A DNA stretch of 64,000 nt from Permianibacter sp046297695. GTDB lineage: Bacteria > Pseudomonadota > Gammaproteobacteria > Enterobacterales > Permianibacteraceae. The position numbers were made by a program, and so were the translations under genes. This document shows positions 33,748-42,174 of this stretch, one piece after another. The first letter of the stretch is position 1, and each line of letters starts with the position of its first letter. The stretch is taken from contig JBKBHF010000012.1 in assembly GCA_046297695.1 (NCBI GenBank), positions 19,784 to 83,783 on the forward strand, written 5' to 3'. Under the pieces are notes generated by a model, which was given only the letters and a program-made list of their open reading frames with translations, did not search any database and was not told where the DNA came from.

Positions 33748-34535
33748 AAATCTCTCGCTTGCATCCGTTTTTTGCAGGCCTCACCAAAGGCCGCGAACAA
33801 TTTGACTGAAACCGGGTTGTCCCACGCCTTCCATTCCGGGTGCCACTGCACCGCCAGCGCGAAGGATTTCGCCGTGCTTACACTGTAGGCCTCAATCAGC
33901 CCGTCGGGGGCCGTTGCCTCCACTTTCAGGTTCGGCGCCAGCTGGTCGATACCCTGCCCGTGCAGGGAGTTGACCTCAATGCGCGGCTGGCCGAGCAAAC
34001 CTGCCATGACCCCGCCCGGCGTCAGTGCGACTTCGTGGGCGGGGCCATACTGCTCGTCCAGCGGATCGTCCTTATCCTCCCGGTGATCCGAGAGGCCGGC
34101 CACTTTGTGCACCTCCTGATGCAGGGTGCCACCAAAGGCCACATTCATTTCCTGGAAACCGCGACAGATGCCGAACACCGGCACCCCGGCCGCAATCGCC
34201 GCCGGGATCAGTCCCAGCACCGTTTCGTCGCGGTGCGGATCGTTCAAATCCTCGGCTTTCTGCCGCTCGCGGCCATAACGGTGTGGTTCGACGTTCGAAT
34301 AACTGCCGGTCAGCACGATGCCGTCAAAGCGTTCGATGAGCTCGGCGTCCGGTATCGAACCGGCAAACGCCGGCAGCAGCACCGGCAGCACACCGGCGCA
34401 GCGCTCGACCGCGCGGATGTATTTGTCGCCTACCATATGAAACGGATGCGGCCCGAACAAACGGACATCGGAAATGATGGCCACCAGCGGTCGGCGACCG
34501 TTTGGCTTGGCATGAGCTTGCGTCTTGTCGTTCAT
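33744..34535 (-). CDS. spuA: Gamma-glutamyl-gamma-aminobutyrate hydrolase family protein (PuuD/SpuA)
   Basis: 263 residues from the ATG at 34535 (weak ribosome site; an upstream TTG at 34571 is possible). Class I glutamine amidotransferase fold that removes gamma-glutamate from gamma-glutamylated intermediates. RPLVAIISDVRLFGPHPFHMVGDKYIRAV opens the domain, the nucleophile cysteine is in VFGICRGFQEMNVAFGG near residue 134, and the His-Glu pair is in AVQWHPEWKA near 240. NSLHGQGIDQLAPNL is family-typical. First gene of the spuA-spuB transcript, divergent from spuI. Confidence 0.93.
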   Translation of the reverse strand: MNDKTQAHAKPNGRRPLVAIISDVRLFGPHPFHMVGDKYIRAVERCAGVLPVLLPAFAGSIPDAELIERFDGIVLTGSYSNVEPHRYGRERQKAEDLNDPHRDETVLGLIPAAIAAGVPVFGICRGFQEMNVAFGGTLHQEVHKVAGLSDHREDKDDPLDEQYGPAHEVALTPGGVMAGLLGQPRIEVNSLHGQGIDQLAPNLKVEATAPDGLIEAYSVSTAKSFALAVQWHPEWKAWDNPVSVKLFAAFGEACKKRMQARDL

Positions 34536-35015
34536 TTTCTTAAACAGCGCGTGTAACGCTTTACTGAACAATACAGGGAAAGCAGACCGGATGAGGTCCC
34601 GGCAATCCGCCCGTGGAAGCTCGCCTGTGAACCGTGGACTGTCCGGAGGGCGAAGGGGCTTCAGCTGCCGAATTGCGGCCTTTATAGCTGGGCTGGCGGG
34701 GGCCAGTCAACCACCCGTCAAGGCTTTTTCGGCGCCTTGTGCAGCGCAGCACCGACTGACCTTGACAGTTAAACGCCGGATCGGGAGCATTCGAAGATAT
34801 TAAACAGGTGTTGAGCAGGACCCTCGCAACCGGACGAAGCATCGCCCGGTTGTCGCCGAGTTGGAACCCATCCCGACCCGGCCGGAGGCCCCTGACCCGT
34901 CCAGGGCTTGCGTGACGGGCAACACCGGGTGTCGGTCGTGATAAAGCCGGCACCTCAAAACGCAGGCGACGCTAAGACGAGGCCGCAAGGCCATACTCGA
35001 CCCAGAGCCACCATC
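34536..35015. promoter_or_regulatory. Divergent spuA/spuI intergenic control region
   Basis: 480 bp without a gene. TTGACA at 34762-34767 faces spuI, but no good -10 lies 16-18 bp downstream, which suggests activator-dependent initiation. No clear operator dyad or sigma-54 site was recognised. In polyamine catabolic loci such regions carry sites for regulators like PauR or PuuR; none can be pointed to here by eye. Confidence 0.4.
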
Positions 35016-36404
35016 ATGACCACCAGCAATCAAGCTTTCACCAAACCGGACCCGCGGGAAGCGGAGCTTTTTCTGCAACAATACCCGGACGTGCTCGGCA
35101 TCGATCTATTTGTCTGTGACACCAATGGCGTTGCCCGCGGCAAACGCATCGACCGCGACAGCCTGATCAAGTGCTACAAAAACGGCGTCGCCCTGCCCGG
35201 CTCGATTTTCTCGCTCGACATCACCGGCGACTGCATCGAAGACGCCGGGCTTGGCTTTGACGTTGGCGACATGGATCAAATCTGCTGGCCCATCCCCGGC
35301 ACCCTGAAACTGTCGCCGTGGCAGAAACGGCCGATGGCACAAGTGCTGATGACCATGCACACCAGCGACGGCCAACCGTTCTTTGCCGACCCGCGGCAAG
35401 TGCTGGCGCGCGTATTGGACAAGTTCAAGGAGCTGAAGCTGATACCGGTGGTCGCCGTCGAGCTGGAGTTTTATCTGCTCGATCGTCAGCGCATCGACAC
35501 CTACACCCCGCAGCCGCCGATCTCGCCGTTCACCGGTCGCCGGGAAGAATCGACGCAAGTTTATGCCATCGAGGCGTTGGATGATTTTGACGAGCTGCTC
35601 GAAGACATCGCCCATTCGATCGAAGTGCAGAACCTGCCGGCTGACACCGCAGTCGCCGAGTACGCACCGGGCCAGTATGAAATCAACCTCGAACACCGGG
35701 CCGATGCCCTGCGCGCCTGCGACGATGCGTTCCTGCTCAAGCGCCTGATCAAGGGCGTGTCGCTGAACCATAACTTTGAAGCTACGTTCATGGCCAAGCC
35801 GTACGACGACAAGGCCGGCTCGGGCACGCATATTCACGTTTCGCTGATCGACGAAAACGGCAAGAATGTATTCGCCGACGACAAGGGCCAGTTCACCAAC
35901 CAGCTGAAATGGGCGCTCGGCGGCCTGATGGCGACGATGCACGAAGGCATGGCGATCTTCGCCCCGAATGCCAACAGTTATCGCCGCTTCCGGGTCAACT
36001 CGTTTGTGCCGAACTGCCCGGCCTGGGGAGTCAACAATCGCTCGGTATCCTTGCGCATTCCGGCTGGCCCGGCCGATGCCACTCGTGTGGAACACCGGGT
36101 CGCCGGTGCGGATGCCAATCCCTACCTGCTGGTGGCGACCGTACTGGCCGGCATGCATCATGGCCTCACCAACAAACTCGATTGCGGCCCGGAAACCGTC
36201 GGCAATGCCTACACCCAGCACGAGGCAACGCTGCCGAACGTCTGGATTCACGCCATCGAATTGTTCGAGGCCGGCGAGATCATTCCAGAATACCTCGGCC
36301 GCGAATTCTGCAAGGTGTACGTCGCCTGCAAGCGTGCCGAATACAACGAGTTCAACTACCACGTCAGTCCGCTGGAATATCAGTGGTACCTGCGCACGGT
36401 TTGA
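35016..36404 (+). CDS. spuI: Gamma-glutamylpolyamine synthetase (SpuI/PuuA-type)
   Basis: 462 residues, second glutamine-synthetase-family ligase of the locus, divergent from spuA. ATG at 35016. The N-terminus LFLQQYPDVLGIDLFVCDTNGVARGKRIDRDSL is the usual beta-grasp start. Catalytic signatures are VVAVELEFYLLDRQ near residue 147, AEYAPGQYEINLEHR near 213, FMAKPYDDKAGSGTHIHVSLIDENG near 258 and EHRVAGADANPYLLVATVLAGMHHG near 359. Two paralogues in one locus, as in Pseudomonas, probably divide putrescine and spermidine or diaminopropane. puuB follows on the same strand. Confidence 0.94.
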   Translation: MTTSNQAFTKPDPREAELFLQQYPDVLGIDLFVCDTNGVARGKRIDRDSLIKCYKNGVALPGSIFSLDITGDCIEDAGLGFDVGDMDQICWPIPGTLKLSPWQKRPMAQVLMTMHTSDGQPFFADPRQVLARVLDKFKELKLIPVVAVELEFYLLDRQRIDTYTPQPPISPFTGRREESTQVYAIEALDDFDELLEDIAHSIEVQNLPADTAVAEYAPGQYEINLEHRADALRACDDAFLLKRLIKGVSLNHNFEATFMAKPYDDKAGSGTHIHVSLIDENGKNVFADDKGQFTNQLKWALGGLMATMHEGMAIFAPNANSYRRFRVNSFVPNCPAWGVNNRSVSLRIPAGPADATRVEHRVAGADANPYLLVATVLAGMHHGLTNKLDCGPETVGNAYTQHEATLPNVWIHAIELFEAGEIIPEYLGREFCKVYVACKRAEYNEFNYHVSPLEYQWYLRTV

Positions 36405-36430
36405 TGCGTTGACGTTTGTTTTCCACATCC

Positions 36431-36457
36431 GACATCCCCGCACCGTGCGGGGATGTC
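36431..36457 (+). terminator. Hairpin between spuI and puuB
   Basis: GACATCCCCGCA and TGCGGGGATGTC form a perfect 12-bp stem with a CCG loop, followed by GTTTACTT. The T run is poor, so it may only attenuate read-through into puuB. Confidence 0.6.
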
Positions 36458-36499
36458 GTTTACTTGAGGCTCACGGCCTTTTATGACGAGCACCGTGTC

Positions 36500-37777
36500 A
36501 TGACCCAGCACCAGCATATCGATTCCTGGTACGCCGCTTCCGCCAACTCGTTTCCCACCCTGCCAGCACTGGAGGGCGACACCACCGTCGACGTCTGCAT
36601 CATTGGTGCCGGCATGACCGGCTGCTCGACCGCGCTCGATCTGGCTTCACGCGGCTACAAGGTATTGGTACTGGAAGGCGCCCGGGTCGGCTGGGGCGCG
36701 AGCGGCCGCAGCGGCGGCCAGTTCATTCACGACTACGCGTGCGGCAATCACAAATTGCAAGCGCTGGTGGGCAAGGATGATGCCCGCAAGCATTGGGACA
36801 TTTCGATACAGGCGCTCGATCTGGTGCGCGAGCGGGTCAGGCAGCACAACATCGATTGCGATCTGCAGGACGGTTACTGTGCGGTCGCGATCAAGGATCG
36901 TCAACGCGACGCCTTGCTGGAAGAGCAGGAATTTCTCGCCAGCGAATACCACTTTCCGACCGAATTCTGGGATGGCGATGCGCTGAGCCAACGGCTCAAC
37001 AGCTCGCGCTACATCGCCGGTCTGTACGACGGCCGTTCGGGCCATCTGCATCCGCTCAATTACACCTTGGGATTGGCGCAGGCGGCGCTCAATGCCGGCG
37101 CCCGAATCGTTGAACAAACCCGCGCAACCAGCATCGAGCACGGCAGCAAGGTGCGGATCAAAACCCATCGCGGCACGGTCACGGCCAATTTCGTTGTGCT
37201 CGGCGGCAACGCTTACCTCGGCGAGCTGGTGCCACAGCTCGATCGCAAGATCATGCCGGTCGGCACCTACATCATGGCGACCGAGCCACTCGGCAAGGAG
37301 CGCGCTGAAAACCTTATCCGCAACGGCATGTGTGTCTGCGACACCAATTTCGTGCTCGATTATTTCCGGCTGTCGTCGGATTACCGGCTGCTGTTCGGCG
37401 GCCGAGTCTCCTATTCACGGCTTGAACCGCTGAATCTCACCCAACGCTTGTATAACCATATGGTGCGGGTGTTTCCGCAGCTCAACGGCGTGCAACCGGC
37501 CTACACCTGGGGCGGCTTTGTCGACATCACGATGAACCGCGCGCCGCACTTCGGCCGGCTGGCACCGAATGTCTATTTCGCTCAAGGCTTCTCCGGCCAC
37601 GGTGTTGCACTGACCGGCATGGCCGGTCGGCTGATCGCCGATGCCATCACCGGCCAAGCTGAGCGCTTCGACCTGTTCGGCAAGATCCCGCATCACGACT
37701 TCCCGGGTGGCCGCCGCTTCCGCACACCGGCCCTGGTGCTCGCGATGGCCTGGTACCGGCTGCGCGACTTGCTCTGA
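36500..37777 (+). CDS. puuB: Gamma-glutamylpolyamine oxidase (PuuB/PauB-type FAD oxidoreductase)
   Basis: 425 residues. Oxidises gamma-glutamylputrescine to the aldehyde with FAD. The start MTQHQHIDSWYAASANSFP at 36500 gives the usual DAO-family length. FAD-binding DVCIIGAGMTGCSTALDLASRGYKVLVLEG lies near residue 29, RVGWGASGRSGGQF near 60, and the C-terminal FAD segment YFAQGFSGHGVALTGMAGRLIADAITG near 356. Pathway logic: SpuI/SpuB glutamylate, PuuB oxidises, an aldehyde dehydrogenase (not in the window) acts next, and SpuA removes the glutamate. Confidence 0.93.
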   Translation: MTQHQHIDSWYAASANSFPTLPALEGDTTVDVCIIGAGMTGCSTALDLASRGYKVLVLEGARVGWGASGRSGGQFIHDYACGNHKLQALVGKDDARKHWDISIQALDLVRERVRQHNIDCDLQDGYCAVAIKDRQRDALLEEQEFLASEYHFPTEFWDGDALSQRLNSSRYIAGLYDGRSGHLHPLNYTLGLAQAALNAGARIVEQTRATSIEHGSKVRIKTHRGTVTANFVVLGGNAYLGELVPQLDRKIMPVGTYIMATEPLGKERAENLIRNGMCVCDTNFVLDYFRLSSDYRLLFGGRVSYSRLEPLNLTQRLYNHMVRVFPQLNGVQPAYTWGGFVDITMNRAPHFGRLAPNVYFAQGFSGHGVALTGMAGRLIADAITGQAERFDLFGKIPHHDFPGGRRFRTPALVLAMAWYRLRDLL

Positions 37778-37917
37778 CGCCACCGCCGGGCCCCACTGAA
37801 TCAAGGACACCGGCCAGGCTGCTGCGCCAGCTGCACATCGGAAAGGCACCGGAAGCATTCATGCTTTTGCTGCCGCCGCCATCGCGGCCCCCCCCGCCTC
37901 ACCGCGATCGCGGCAGT

Positions 37918-37953
37918 TCCCGATTTCGGGAGGTCCTGTCCCGAATACGGGAC
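37918..37953. promoter_or_regulatory. Paired dyad operators, probable enhancer sites of the NtrC-type activator
   Basis: Two inverted repeats, TCCCGATTTCGGGA (37918-37931) and GTCCCGAATACGGGAC (37938-37953), have centres 21 bp apart, two helical turns. They lie about 85-120 bp upstream of the sigma-54 -24 element. A related dyad precedes the second sigma-54 promoter at 41228. Confidence 0.75.
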
Positions 37954-38036
37954 CGCCAGGCGGTCGTTCGCACGCTTTTCCGGTCGATAAGCCGCGAAGA
38001 ACCTGATTTTCTCTCCTTTGGCCAAACCATTTTCTG

Positions 38037-38053
38037 CTGGCACGCGTCTTGTA
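38037..38053 (+). promoter_or_regulatory. Sigma-54 (-24/-12) promoter
   Basis: CTGGCACGCGTCTTGTA has the -24 GG (38039-38040) and the -12 G (38051) with 10-bp spacing; only the -12 C of TTGCA is replaced by T. It drives the small exported protein gene at 38122 and probably the kinase and activator behind it. Confidence 0.8.
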
Positions 38054-38121
38054 ATGCATCCCGCAGACGATGCAAAACGCATCACCGAATCCGTCTTCAC
38101 CAGCATTCAAGGAGAGTCATC

Positions 38122-38451
38122 ATGCGTGGTTCCTACCAATGGGCAATATTGCGCCTCGCCATCCTGGCGGTGTTCGTTATCCCGGCGGCATTGATGCAGC
38201 CAGCGCCGACGCTGCTTCATGGTTCCGCCGGTTGGCTCGCGGCCGTTGATGCCACCGCACCGGTGCTGGCGCTGCATCAGTCAGACAATGACAAACTGCA
38301 ACTGACCCCGGAAGTGGTGCAGGAAGTTCGCGACAGTGCCGTACGCGCCGCGCGGGCACAGGAACAGGCCATGCGCGCGTTGCGCCAAGAGCTGGCGCGC
38401 GAGCTCGTGCGCGTCCGTGCCGAACAAGCCCAACGCCACGTTCGCAGCTGA
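38122..38451 (+). CDS. Small exported helical protein under sigma-54 control
   Basis: 109 residues; ATG at 38122 with AAGGAGAG upstream. A hydrophobic N-terminus (LRLAILAVFVIPAALM) serves as signal or anchor. The C-terminal half is one charged helix (LTPEVVQEVRDSAVRAARAQ ... ELARELVRVRAEQAQ), probably coiled-coil. No family is recognised with confidence. The arrangement (sigma-54 promoter, small periplasmic helical protein, kinase, NtrC-type regulator) recalls zraP-zraSR, in which ZraP is a zinc-stimulated chaperone feeding back on ZraS. Unlike ZraP this protein has no cysteine and few histidines, so metal sensing is not indicated. Confidence 0.75.
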   Translation: MRGSYQWAILRLAILAVFVIPAALMQPAPTLLHGSAGWLAAVDATAPVLALHQSDNDKLQLTPEVVQEVRDSAVRAARAQEQAMRALRQELARELVRVRAEQAQRHVRS

Positions 38452-38530
38452 CTGACGCGCGGGGCTGGAAATTGCGGCCACCGCCAGATTGATCAGGCTG
38501 CTGTTACTGACATTCGCGATTGCGAGCTTG

Positions 38531-38566
38531 AACCCGCCGGGCGACACTGCCAGCGGGTTTTATCTT
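38531..38566 (+). terminator. Terminator-like hairpin between the small protein gene and the kinase
   Basis: AACCCGC (38531-38537) pairs with GCGGGTT (38553-38559), followed by TTTATCTTT. It would let the small protein be made in excess of the kinase and regulator downstream. Confidence 0.65.
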
Positions 38567-38583
38567 TGTGTTGGGAGTCACCA

Positions 38584-39828
38584 ATGTCGGTACGTACGGC
38601 ACTGTTCGTTTTGTTGGCTGCCTTGATGCTGGCGCTGATCGGCGCCCAGTGGTGGCTGTCACAGCGGCAGAGCAGCCTGCTCGCCGATGCGCTGGCGAAA
38701 ACCGCCTTCAGTGTCAGCAGCGATACCGTCAGCATGTTGTTGTTCGGCAATGACGGCGAAGGCGGCCCGCTTGCCAGCGCCCGCGTTTTTGACATGAGCC
38801 TTGAGCAGCAGGGCCGTGACGGCGCGATCCTGCTCAGCGGCGACGATTGGGAGCAACGCGTCGGTATCCCGCGCGAAGGTCTGGACGCCGCCATCAAAGC
38901 CTGGCACCAGCGCCAATACGTCTTCAACGCGATCATTGCCGGCCTGGCGCTTGTCGCCGCCGCGGCGCTTGCCTACGGTTTCGCCCGACCGCTGCAACGG
39001 CTGCAGCGCGCCGCCGAACAAGTGGCAACCGGCAAACTCGGCGTCCAGGTCGAAGCAGGCGCCAGCGCGCCGGACGAACTGCGGGCAACCGTCGCTGCGT
39101 TCAATCAGATGTCACGCGAACTCGCCAAACTGGAGGCCGACAATCAGGCGCTGCGCGCACACGAAGCCGCCAATGAACTGACCGACCTGGCGCGAGGTCT
39201 AGCCCACACGCTGCGCAATCCGCTGAACACCTTGGGACTGACTCTCGATGAAATGAGCCGCACCGATCTGGTCGAGACCCGTCGCGAACAGCTGGCGCTG
39301 ATGGCACGGCGGCAGATCCAGCAAATCGACCGCTGGCTGCGCGCCTTGCTGGATGTCACCCAGCACGACGACCAACCGTTGTTGCAACTCGATTGTCACC
39401 TGCTGGCACAGGATGTCGTGCAGGAATTTGCCGATCGCCACCCGGCCATCGCGCTGAACAGCGCGACACCCGCGCCGCAGCTGCGCGGCCACGCCCGCGA
39501 AATCGCCAGCTTGCTGCATACGCTGATCAGCAATGCGGTCGAAGCCAGCCCGGCCGGACAGCCCATCACCGTTTCGCTGCAACGCGATGGCGACGGCGTG
39601 GTCTTTACCGTCAGCGACTGCGGCAACGGCTTGTCAGCGGAGGTGCGCGAGCGCCTGTTTCAACCGCACGTCACCACCAAGAGCCATGGCTCTGGCATGG
39701 GCCTGTTCCTCGCGCGCCGGATCGCCCGCGGTCGCTACCGCGGCGAGCTGACGCTGTACGACAACACCGACAGTCCGCAAGGCGGCACCGTCGCCCGCTT
39801 GCAACTGCATTCACGGAGCACAATATGA
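38584..39828 (+). CDS. Sensor histidine kinase of the sigma-54 two-component system
   Basis: 414 residues. Membrane helix about 4-24, a short periplasmic domain of about 85 residues, second helix near 115-135 (FNAIIAGLALVAAAALAYGFA), and HAMP near 136-190 (RPLQRLQRAAEQVATGKLGV). The H-box is LARGLAHTLRNPLNTLGLTL with His near 208, a GxxHxxRNPL type seen in kinases that partner NtrC-like regulators. N-box TLISNAVEASPAG near 312, G1 DCGNGLS near 344 and G2 HGSGMGLFLARRIA near 368. Its stop overlaps the regulator start (ATGA at 39825-39828), so the two are co-translated. Confidence 0.92.
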   Translation: MSVRTALFVLLAALMLALIGAQWWLSQRQSSLLADALAKTAFSVSSDTVSMLLFGNDGEGGPLASARVFDMSLEQQGRDGAILLSGDDWEQRVGIPREGLDAAIKAWHQRQYVFNAIIAGLALVAAAALAYGFARPLQRLQRAAEQVATGKLGVQVEAGASAPDELRATVAAFNQMSRELAKLEADNQALRAHEAANELTDLARGLAHTLRNPLNTLGLTLDEMSRTDLVETRREQLALMARRQIQQIDRWLRALLDVTQHDDQPLLQLDCHLLAQDVVQEFADRHPAIALNSATPAPQLRGHAREIASLLHTLISNAVEASPAGQPITVSLQRDGDGVVFTVSDCGNGLSAEVRERLFQPHVTTKSHGSGMGLFLARRIARGRYRGELTLYDNTDSPQGGTVARLQLHSRSTI

Positions 39829-41213
39829 GTACCAGCCGACAGTTGCTGCTGCTGGAAGACGACGACGATCAACGACTGTTGCTCGAAAGCCTGATTACCG
39901 ATGCCGGTTATCAGGTGCACGCCTGCGCCCGGGTACCCGATGCGATGGCCGCAATGGCCGAACGCCAGTTCGATCTGGTGTTGTCCGACTGGAAAGTAGC
40001 CGATGGCGATGGCTTGAAATTGCTGGCACATCTCCGTGCGAACCGTCCCGACACGGCCTTCATTCTGATGACTGCGTACGGCAACCTAAGCCACGCCATC
40101 AGCACCATCCGCGCCGGTGCCGATGACTATCTGATCAAGCCGTTCGATAAATCGCAGCTGATCTACACCTTGGCCCGCGTCAGTACGGTGCAACAGCTGC
40201 AACAGGAAAACCGCAGTCTGCGCGAGACGGTCAACCATCGCGATCAACTGGTCGACTTGATCGGCCGTGCCGAATCGATGCAGCAGGTGTTTCGGCGCGT
40301 GCAGAAAATTGCCCCGACCAAAGCCACGGTCTTGCTGTACGGCGAGAGCGGCACGGGCAAGGAGCTGGCGGCGCGCGCGCTGCACCAGCTGTCGGATCGT
40401 GCTGGCGGCCCATTCGTGGCGCTGAACTGCGCCGCATTGCCGGAAACCTTGTTCGAAGCCGAACTGTTTGGCGCCGAGAAAGGCGCCTACACCGGTGCGG
40501 ACAAACTGAAGATCGGTCGTATCGAAGCCGCCGCTGGCGGCAGCCTGTTTCTGGATGAGATCGGTGAGCTGCCACTCGGACTGCAGGCCAAGTTGCTGCG
40601 GGTACTGCAGGAAGGCAGCTATCAGCGGCTTGGCAATTCGCGCGAACTGGCCGCCGATGTCCGCATCGTCGCCGCCACCAACCGTGATCTACGGCAGGAA
40701 GTGGATGCCGGTCGTTTTCGCGCCGATCTGTATCACCGCCTGAATGTCGTGCCGATTCGGCTACCACCACTGCGCGAACGACGCGAGGACATTCCGCTGT
40801 TGGTCCAGCATTTCGTTCAACAGGCCTGTCGTCGGCACGGTCTGCCAACCATTGGCGTACATCCCGAATTGATGAAGCGGCTCTGTACGCGGCACTGGGC
40901 CGGGAATGTCCGTGAACTGGCGCATACCCTGGAACGGTTGGTGCTGCTTGCAGAGGGCGAACTGCTCACGCCTGCCGATCTGGAAAGCGAGCCGACCGGC
41001 ACTGCAGTAAAAACAGCTTTTGTGCTGCCGGAAGACGGGCTGAACTGGGAAAGCCACGAGCGCGAATGCCTGCAGCAGGCCCTGCAACGTTGCCAGTTCA
41101 ACCGGACCCAAGCGGCACGCCTGCTCGGGCTGCCATACAAAGCGTTTTTGTACCGACTGGAAAAATTCAACCTGATACCCGATTCCGGCAAAGCGGAGCT
41201 GGGAGATTGCTGA
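39825..41213 (+). CDS. NtrC-family sigma-54-dependent response regulator
   Basis: 462 residues. Receiver about 5-120 (LLLLEDDDDQRLLL; phosphoacceptor in LVLSDWKVADGDG near 52; ILMTAYGN; IKPFDKSQL). The AAA+ domain covers about 142-380 with Walker A YGESGTGKELAARAL near 171, GAEKGAYTGA near 216 and Walker B GGSLFLDEIGELPLGLQAK near 237. The loop motif is GAYTGA instead of the canonical GAFTGA, a tolerated variant that still contacts sigma-54. The C-terminal HTH is FNRTQAARLLGLPYKAFLYRLEKF near 425. It presumably binds the dyads at 37918-37953 and 41228-41241. Confidence 0.94.
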   Translation: MSTSRQLLLLEDDDDQRLLLESLITDAGYQVHACARVPDAMAAMAERQFDLVLSDWKVADGDGLKLLAHLRANRPDTAFILMTAYGNLSHAISTIRAGADDYLIKPFDKSQLIYTLARVSTVQQLQQENRSLRETVNHRDQLVDLIGRAESMQQVFRRVQKIAPTKATVLLYGESGTGKELAARALHQLSDRAGGPFVALNCAALPETLFEAELFGAEKGAYTGADKLKIGRIEAAAGGSLFLDEIGELPLGLQAKLLRVLQEGSYQRLGNSRELAADVRIVAATNRDLRQEVDAGRFRADLYHRLNVVPIRLPPLRERREDIPLLVQHFVQQACRRHGLPTIGVHPELMKRLCTRHWAGNVRELAHTLERLVLLAEGELLTPADLESEPTGTAVKTAFVLPEDGLNWESHERECLQQALQRCQFNRTQAARLLGLPYKAFLYRLEKFNLIPDSGKAELGDC

Positions 41214-41227
41214 GGACAAACCGGATT

Positions 41228-41241
41228 TCCTGAAATGGGGA
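41228..41241. promoter_or_regulatory. Single dyad operator matching the upstream pair
   Basis: TCCTGAAATGGGGA agrees with the pair at 37918-37952 in the pattern TCCYGAWWWSGGGA. It lies about 87 bp upstream of the -24 element of the second sigma-54 promoter, a normal enhancer distance. Confidence 0.6.
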
Positions 41242-41326
41242 AACCGCTTCCGCAGTTGGGCACTAACAGTAACCGGAACCGCGCTGCAAATGACACAAAC
41301 CCTGCGTCAGGGCGCGAAATGACTGA

Positions 41327-41343
41327 TTGGCACAAAGACTGCA
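41327..41343 (+). promoter_or_regulatory. Sigma-54 (-24/-12) promoter of the exported Pro-rich protein
   Basis: TTGGCACAAAGACTGCA contains GG at 41329-41330 and GC at 41341-41342 with 10-bp spacing, a very good -24/-12 match (TGGCAC-N5-TGCA). It lies 56 bp before the ATG at 41399. Confidence 0.85.
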
Positions 41344-41398
41344 ATACCAAATTGGACGCTGTCATGGCAGCCGTGAAATCACCGCAAGGAGTTTGAAC

Positions 41399-42133
41399 AT
41401 GCAAAGTAAATTGAGTGGCGTGGCCGTTTTGTTGGCGCTCGTGCTGGCCAGCACGGCGTTCGCCGGTAGTGACGGCAAAGAGAGCAAAGCCGAGAAGAAA
41501 CACGTCGCCGTCTTCATCAACAAGGAAAGTGACGATGATGATGCCAAGGTCAAGCTCAAGATCAACGGCGAAAGCTGGAAGTTTGTCTTGCCGCAATTGT
41601 CCGATGGCGAGGAACGGATTATCGCTACCGAAGATGGCCGTACCGTCAAAGCCAGCCGTAAAGGCAAAGAGGTCACGGTTGAGGCCGGTGGCGAAACAAT
41701 CAACATGCCGGCGGAAGGTGGCGGCATGCATGTCCGATTTCATGGCGTCCCCGCTGTCCCGCCGGTACCGGGCGTCGCGCCAGTGCCGCCGCTGCCGCCG
41801 GAAGAAATCGAAGCCCTGCGTAACAGCGTCGTGATCAGCGGTGTCGAACTGACCGAAGCGCAGCAGAACAAGATTCGCGAGGCCATCAAAAAAGCAGGCA
41901 TCGACAAGCCGGTCAAGTTCGTTCAGGGCGGCAAGGCGATGATGCTGCACAGCCACGGACCGGCACTGTGGCATGACAAAGTGGAAGGCAACACCGTTCG
42001 CCGGGTGATCGTGGTCGGAAAAGATGGCAAGCAGGAAATCACCAACGAGGACGTTTTCGACGGGGATATGATCCAGATCGAGAAGGACATTGAAGTGATC
42101 CGCAAAAAAGCCGATGACAAAGCCACGCAATGA
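41399..42133 (+). CDS. Exported protein of unknown function, target of the sigma-54 system
   Basis: 244 residues, ATG at 41399 with AAGGAG 9 nt upstream. Signal peptide MQSKLSGVAVLLALVLASTAFA. The N-terminal domain (about 30-110) alternates short strands (KVKLKINGESWKFVLPQLSDGEERI, GRTVKASRKGKEVTV). A proline-rich linker follows (PAVPPVPGVAPVPPLPPEE near 121). The C-terminal part has a helical segment (LTEAQQNKIREAIKKAGI) and a second strand-rich stretch ending DIEVIRKKADDKATQ. No known family recognised. It is flanked by its own sigma-54 promoter and a strong terminator, so it is probably a single-gene output of the adjacent two-component system. Confidence 0.78.
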   Translation: MQSKLSGVAVLLALVLASTAFAGSDGKESKAEKKHVAVFINKESDDDDAKVKLKINGESWKFVLPQLSDGEERIIATEDGRTVKASRKGKEVTVEAGGETINMPAEGGGMHVRFHGVPAVPPVPGVAPVPPLPPEEIEALRNSVVISGVELTEAQQNKIREAIKKAGIDKPVKFVQGGKAMMLHSHGPALWHDKVEGNTVRRVIVVGKDGKQEITNEDVFDGDMIQIEKDIEVIRKKADDKATQ

Positions 42134-42174
42134 CCGTCAAAGTCAGGTAAACAGACCGCCACTGTCTGTCATGA

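Noticed and set aside
34536..35015. Sigma-54 site in the spuA-spuI region
   Set aside because: Best candidates lack the GG/GC spacing of 10 bp on either strand.
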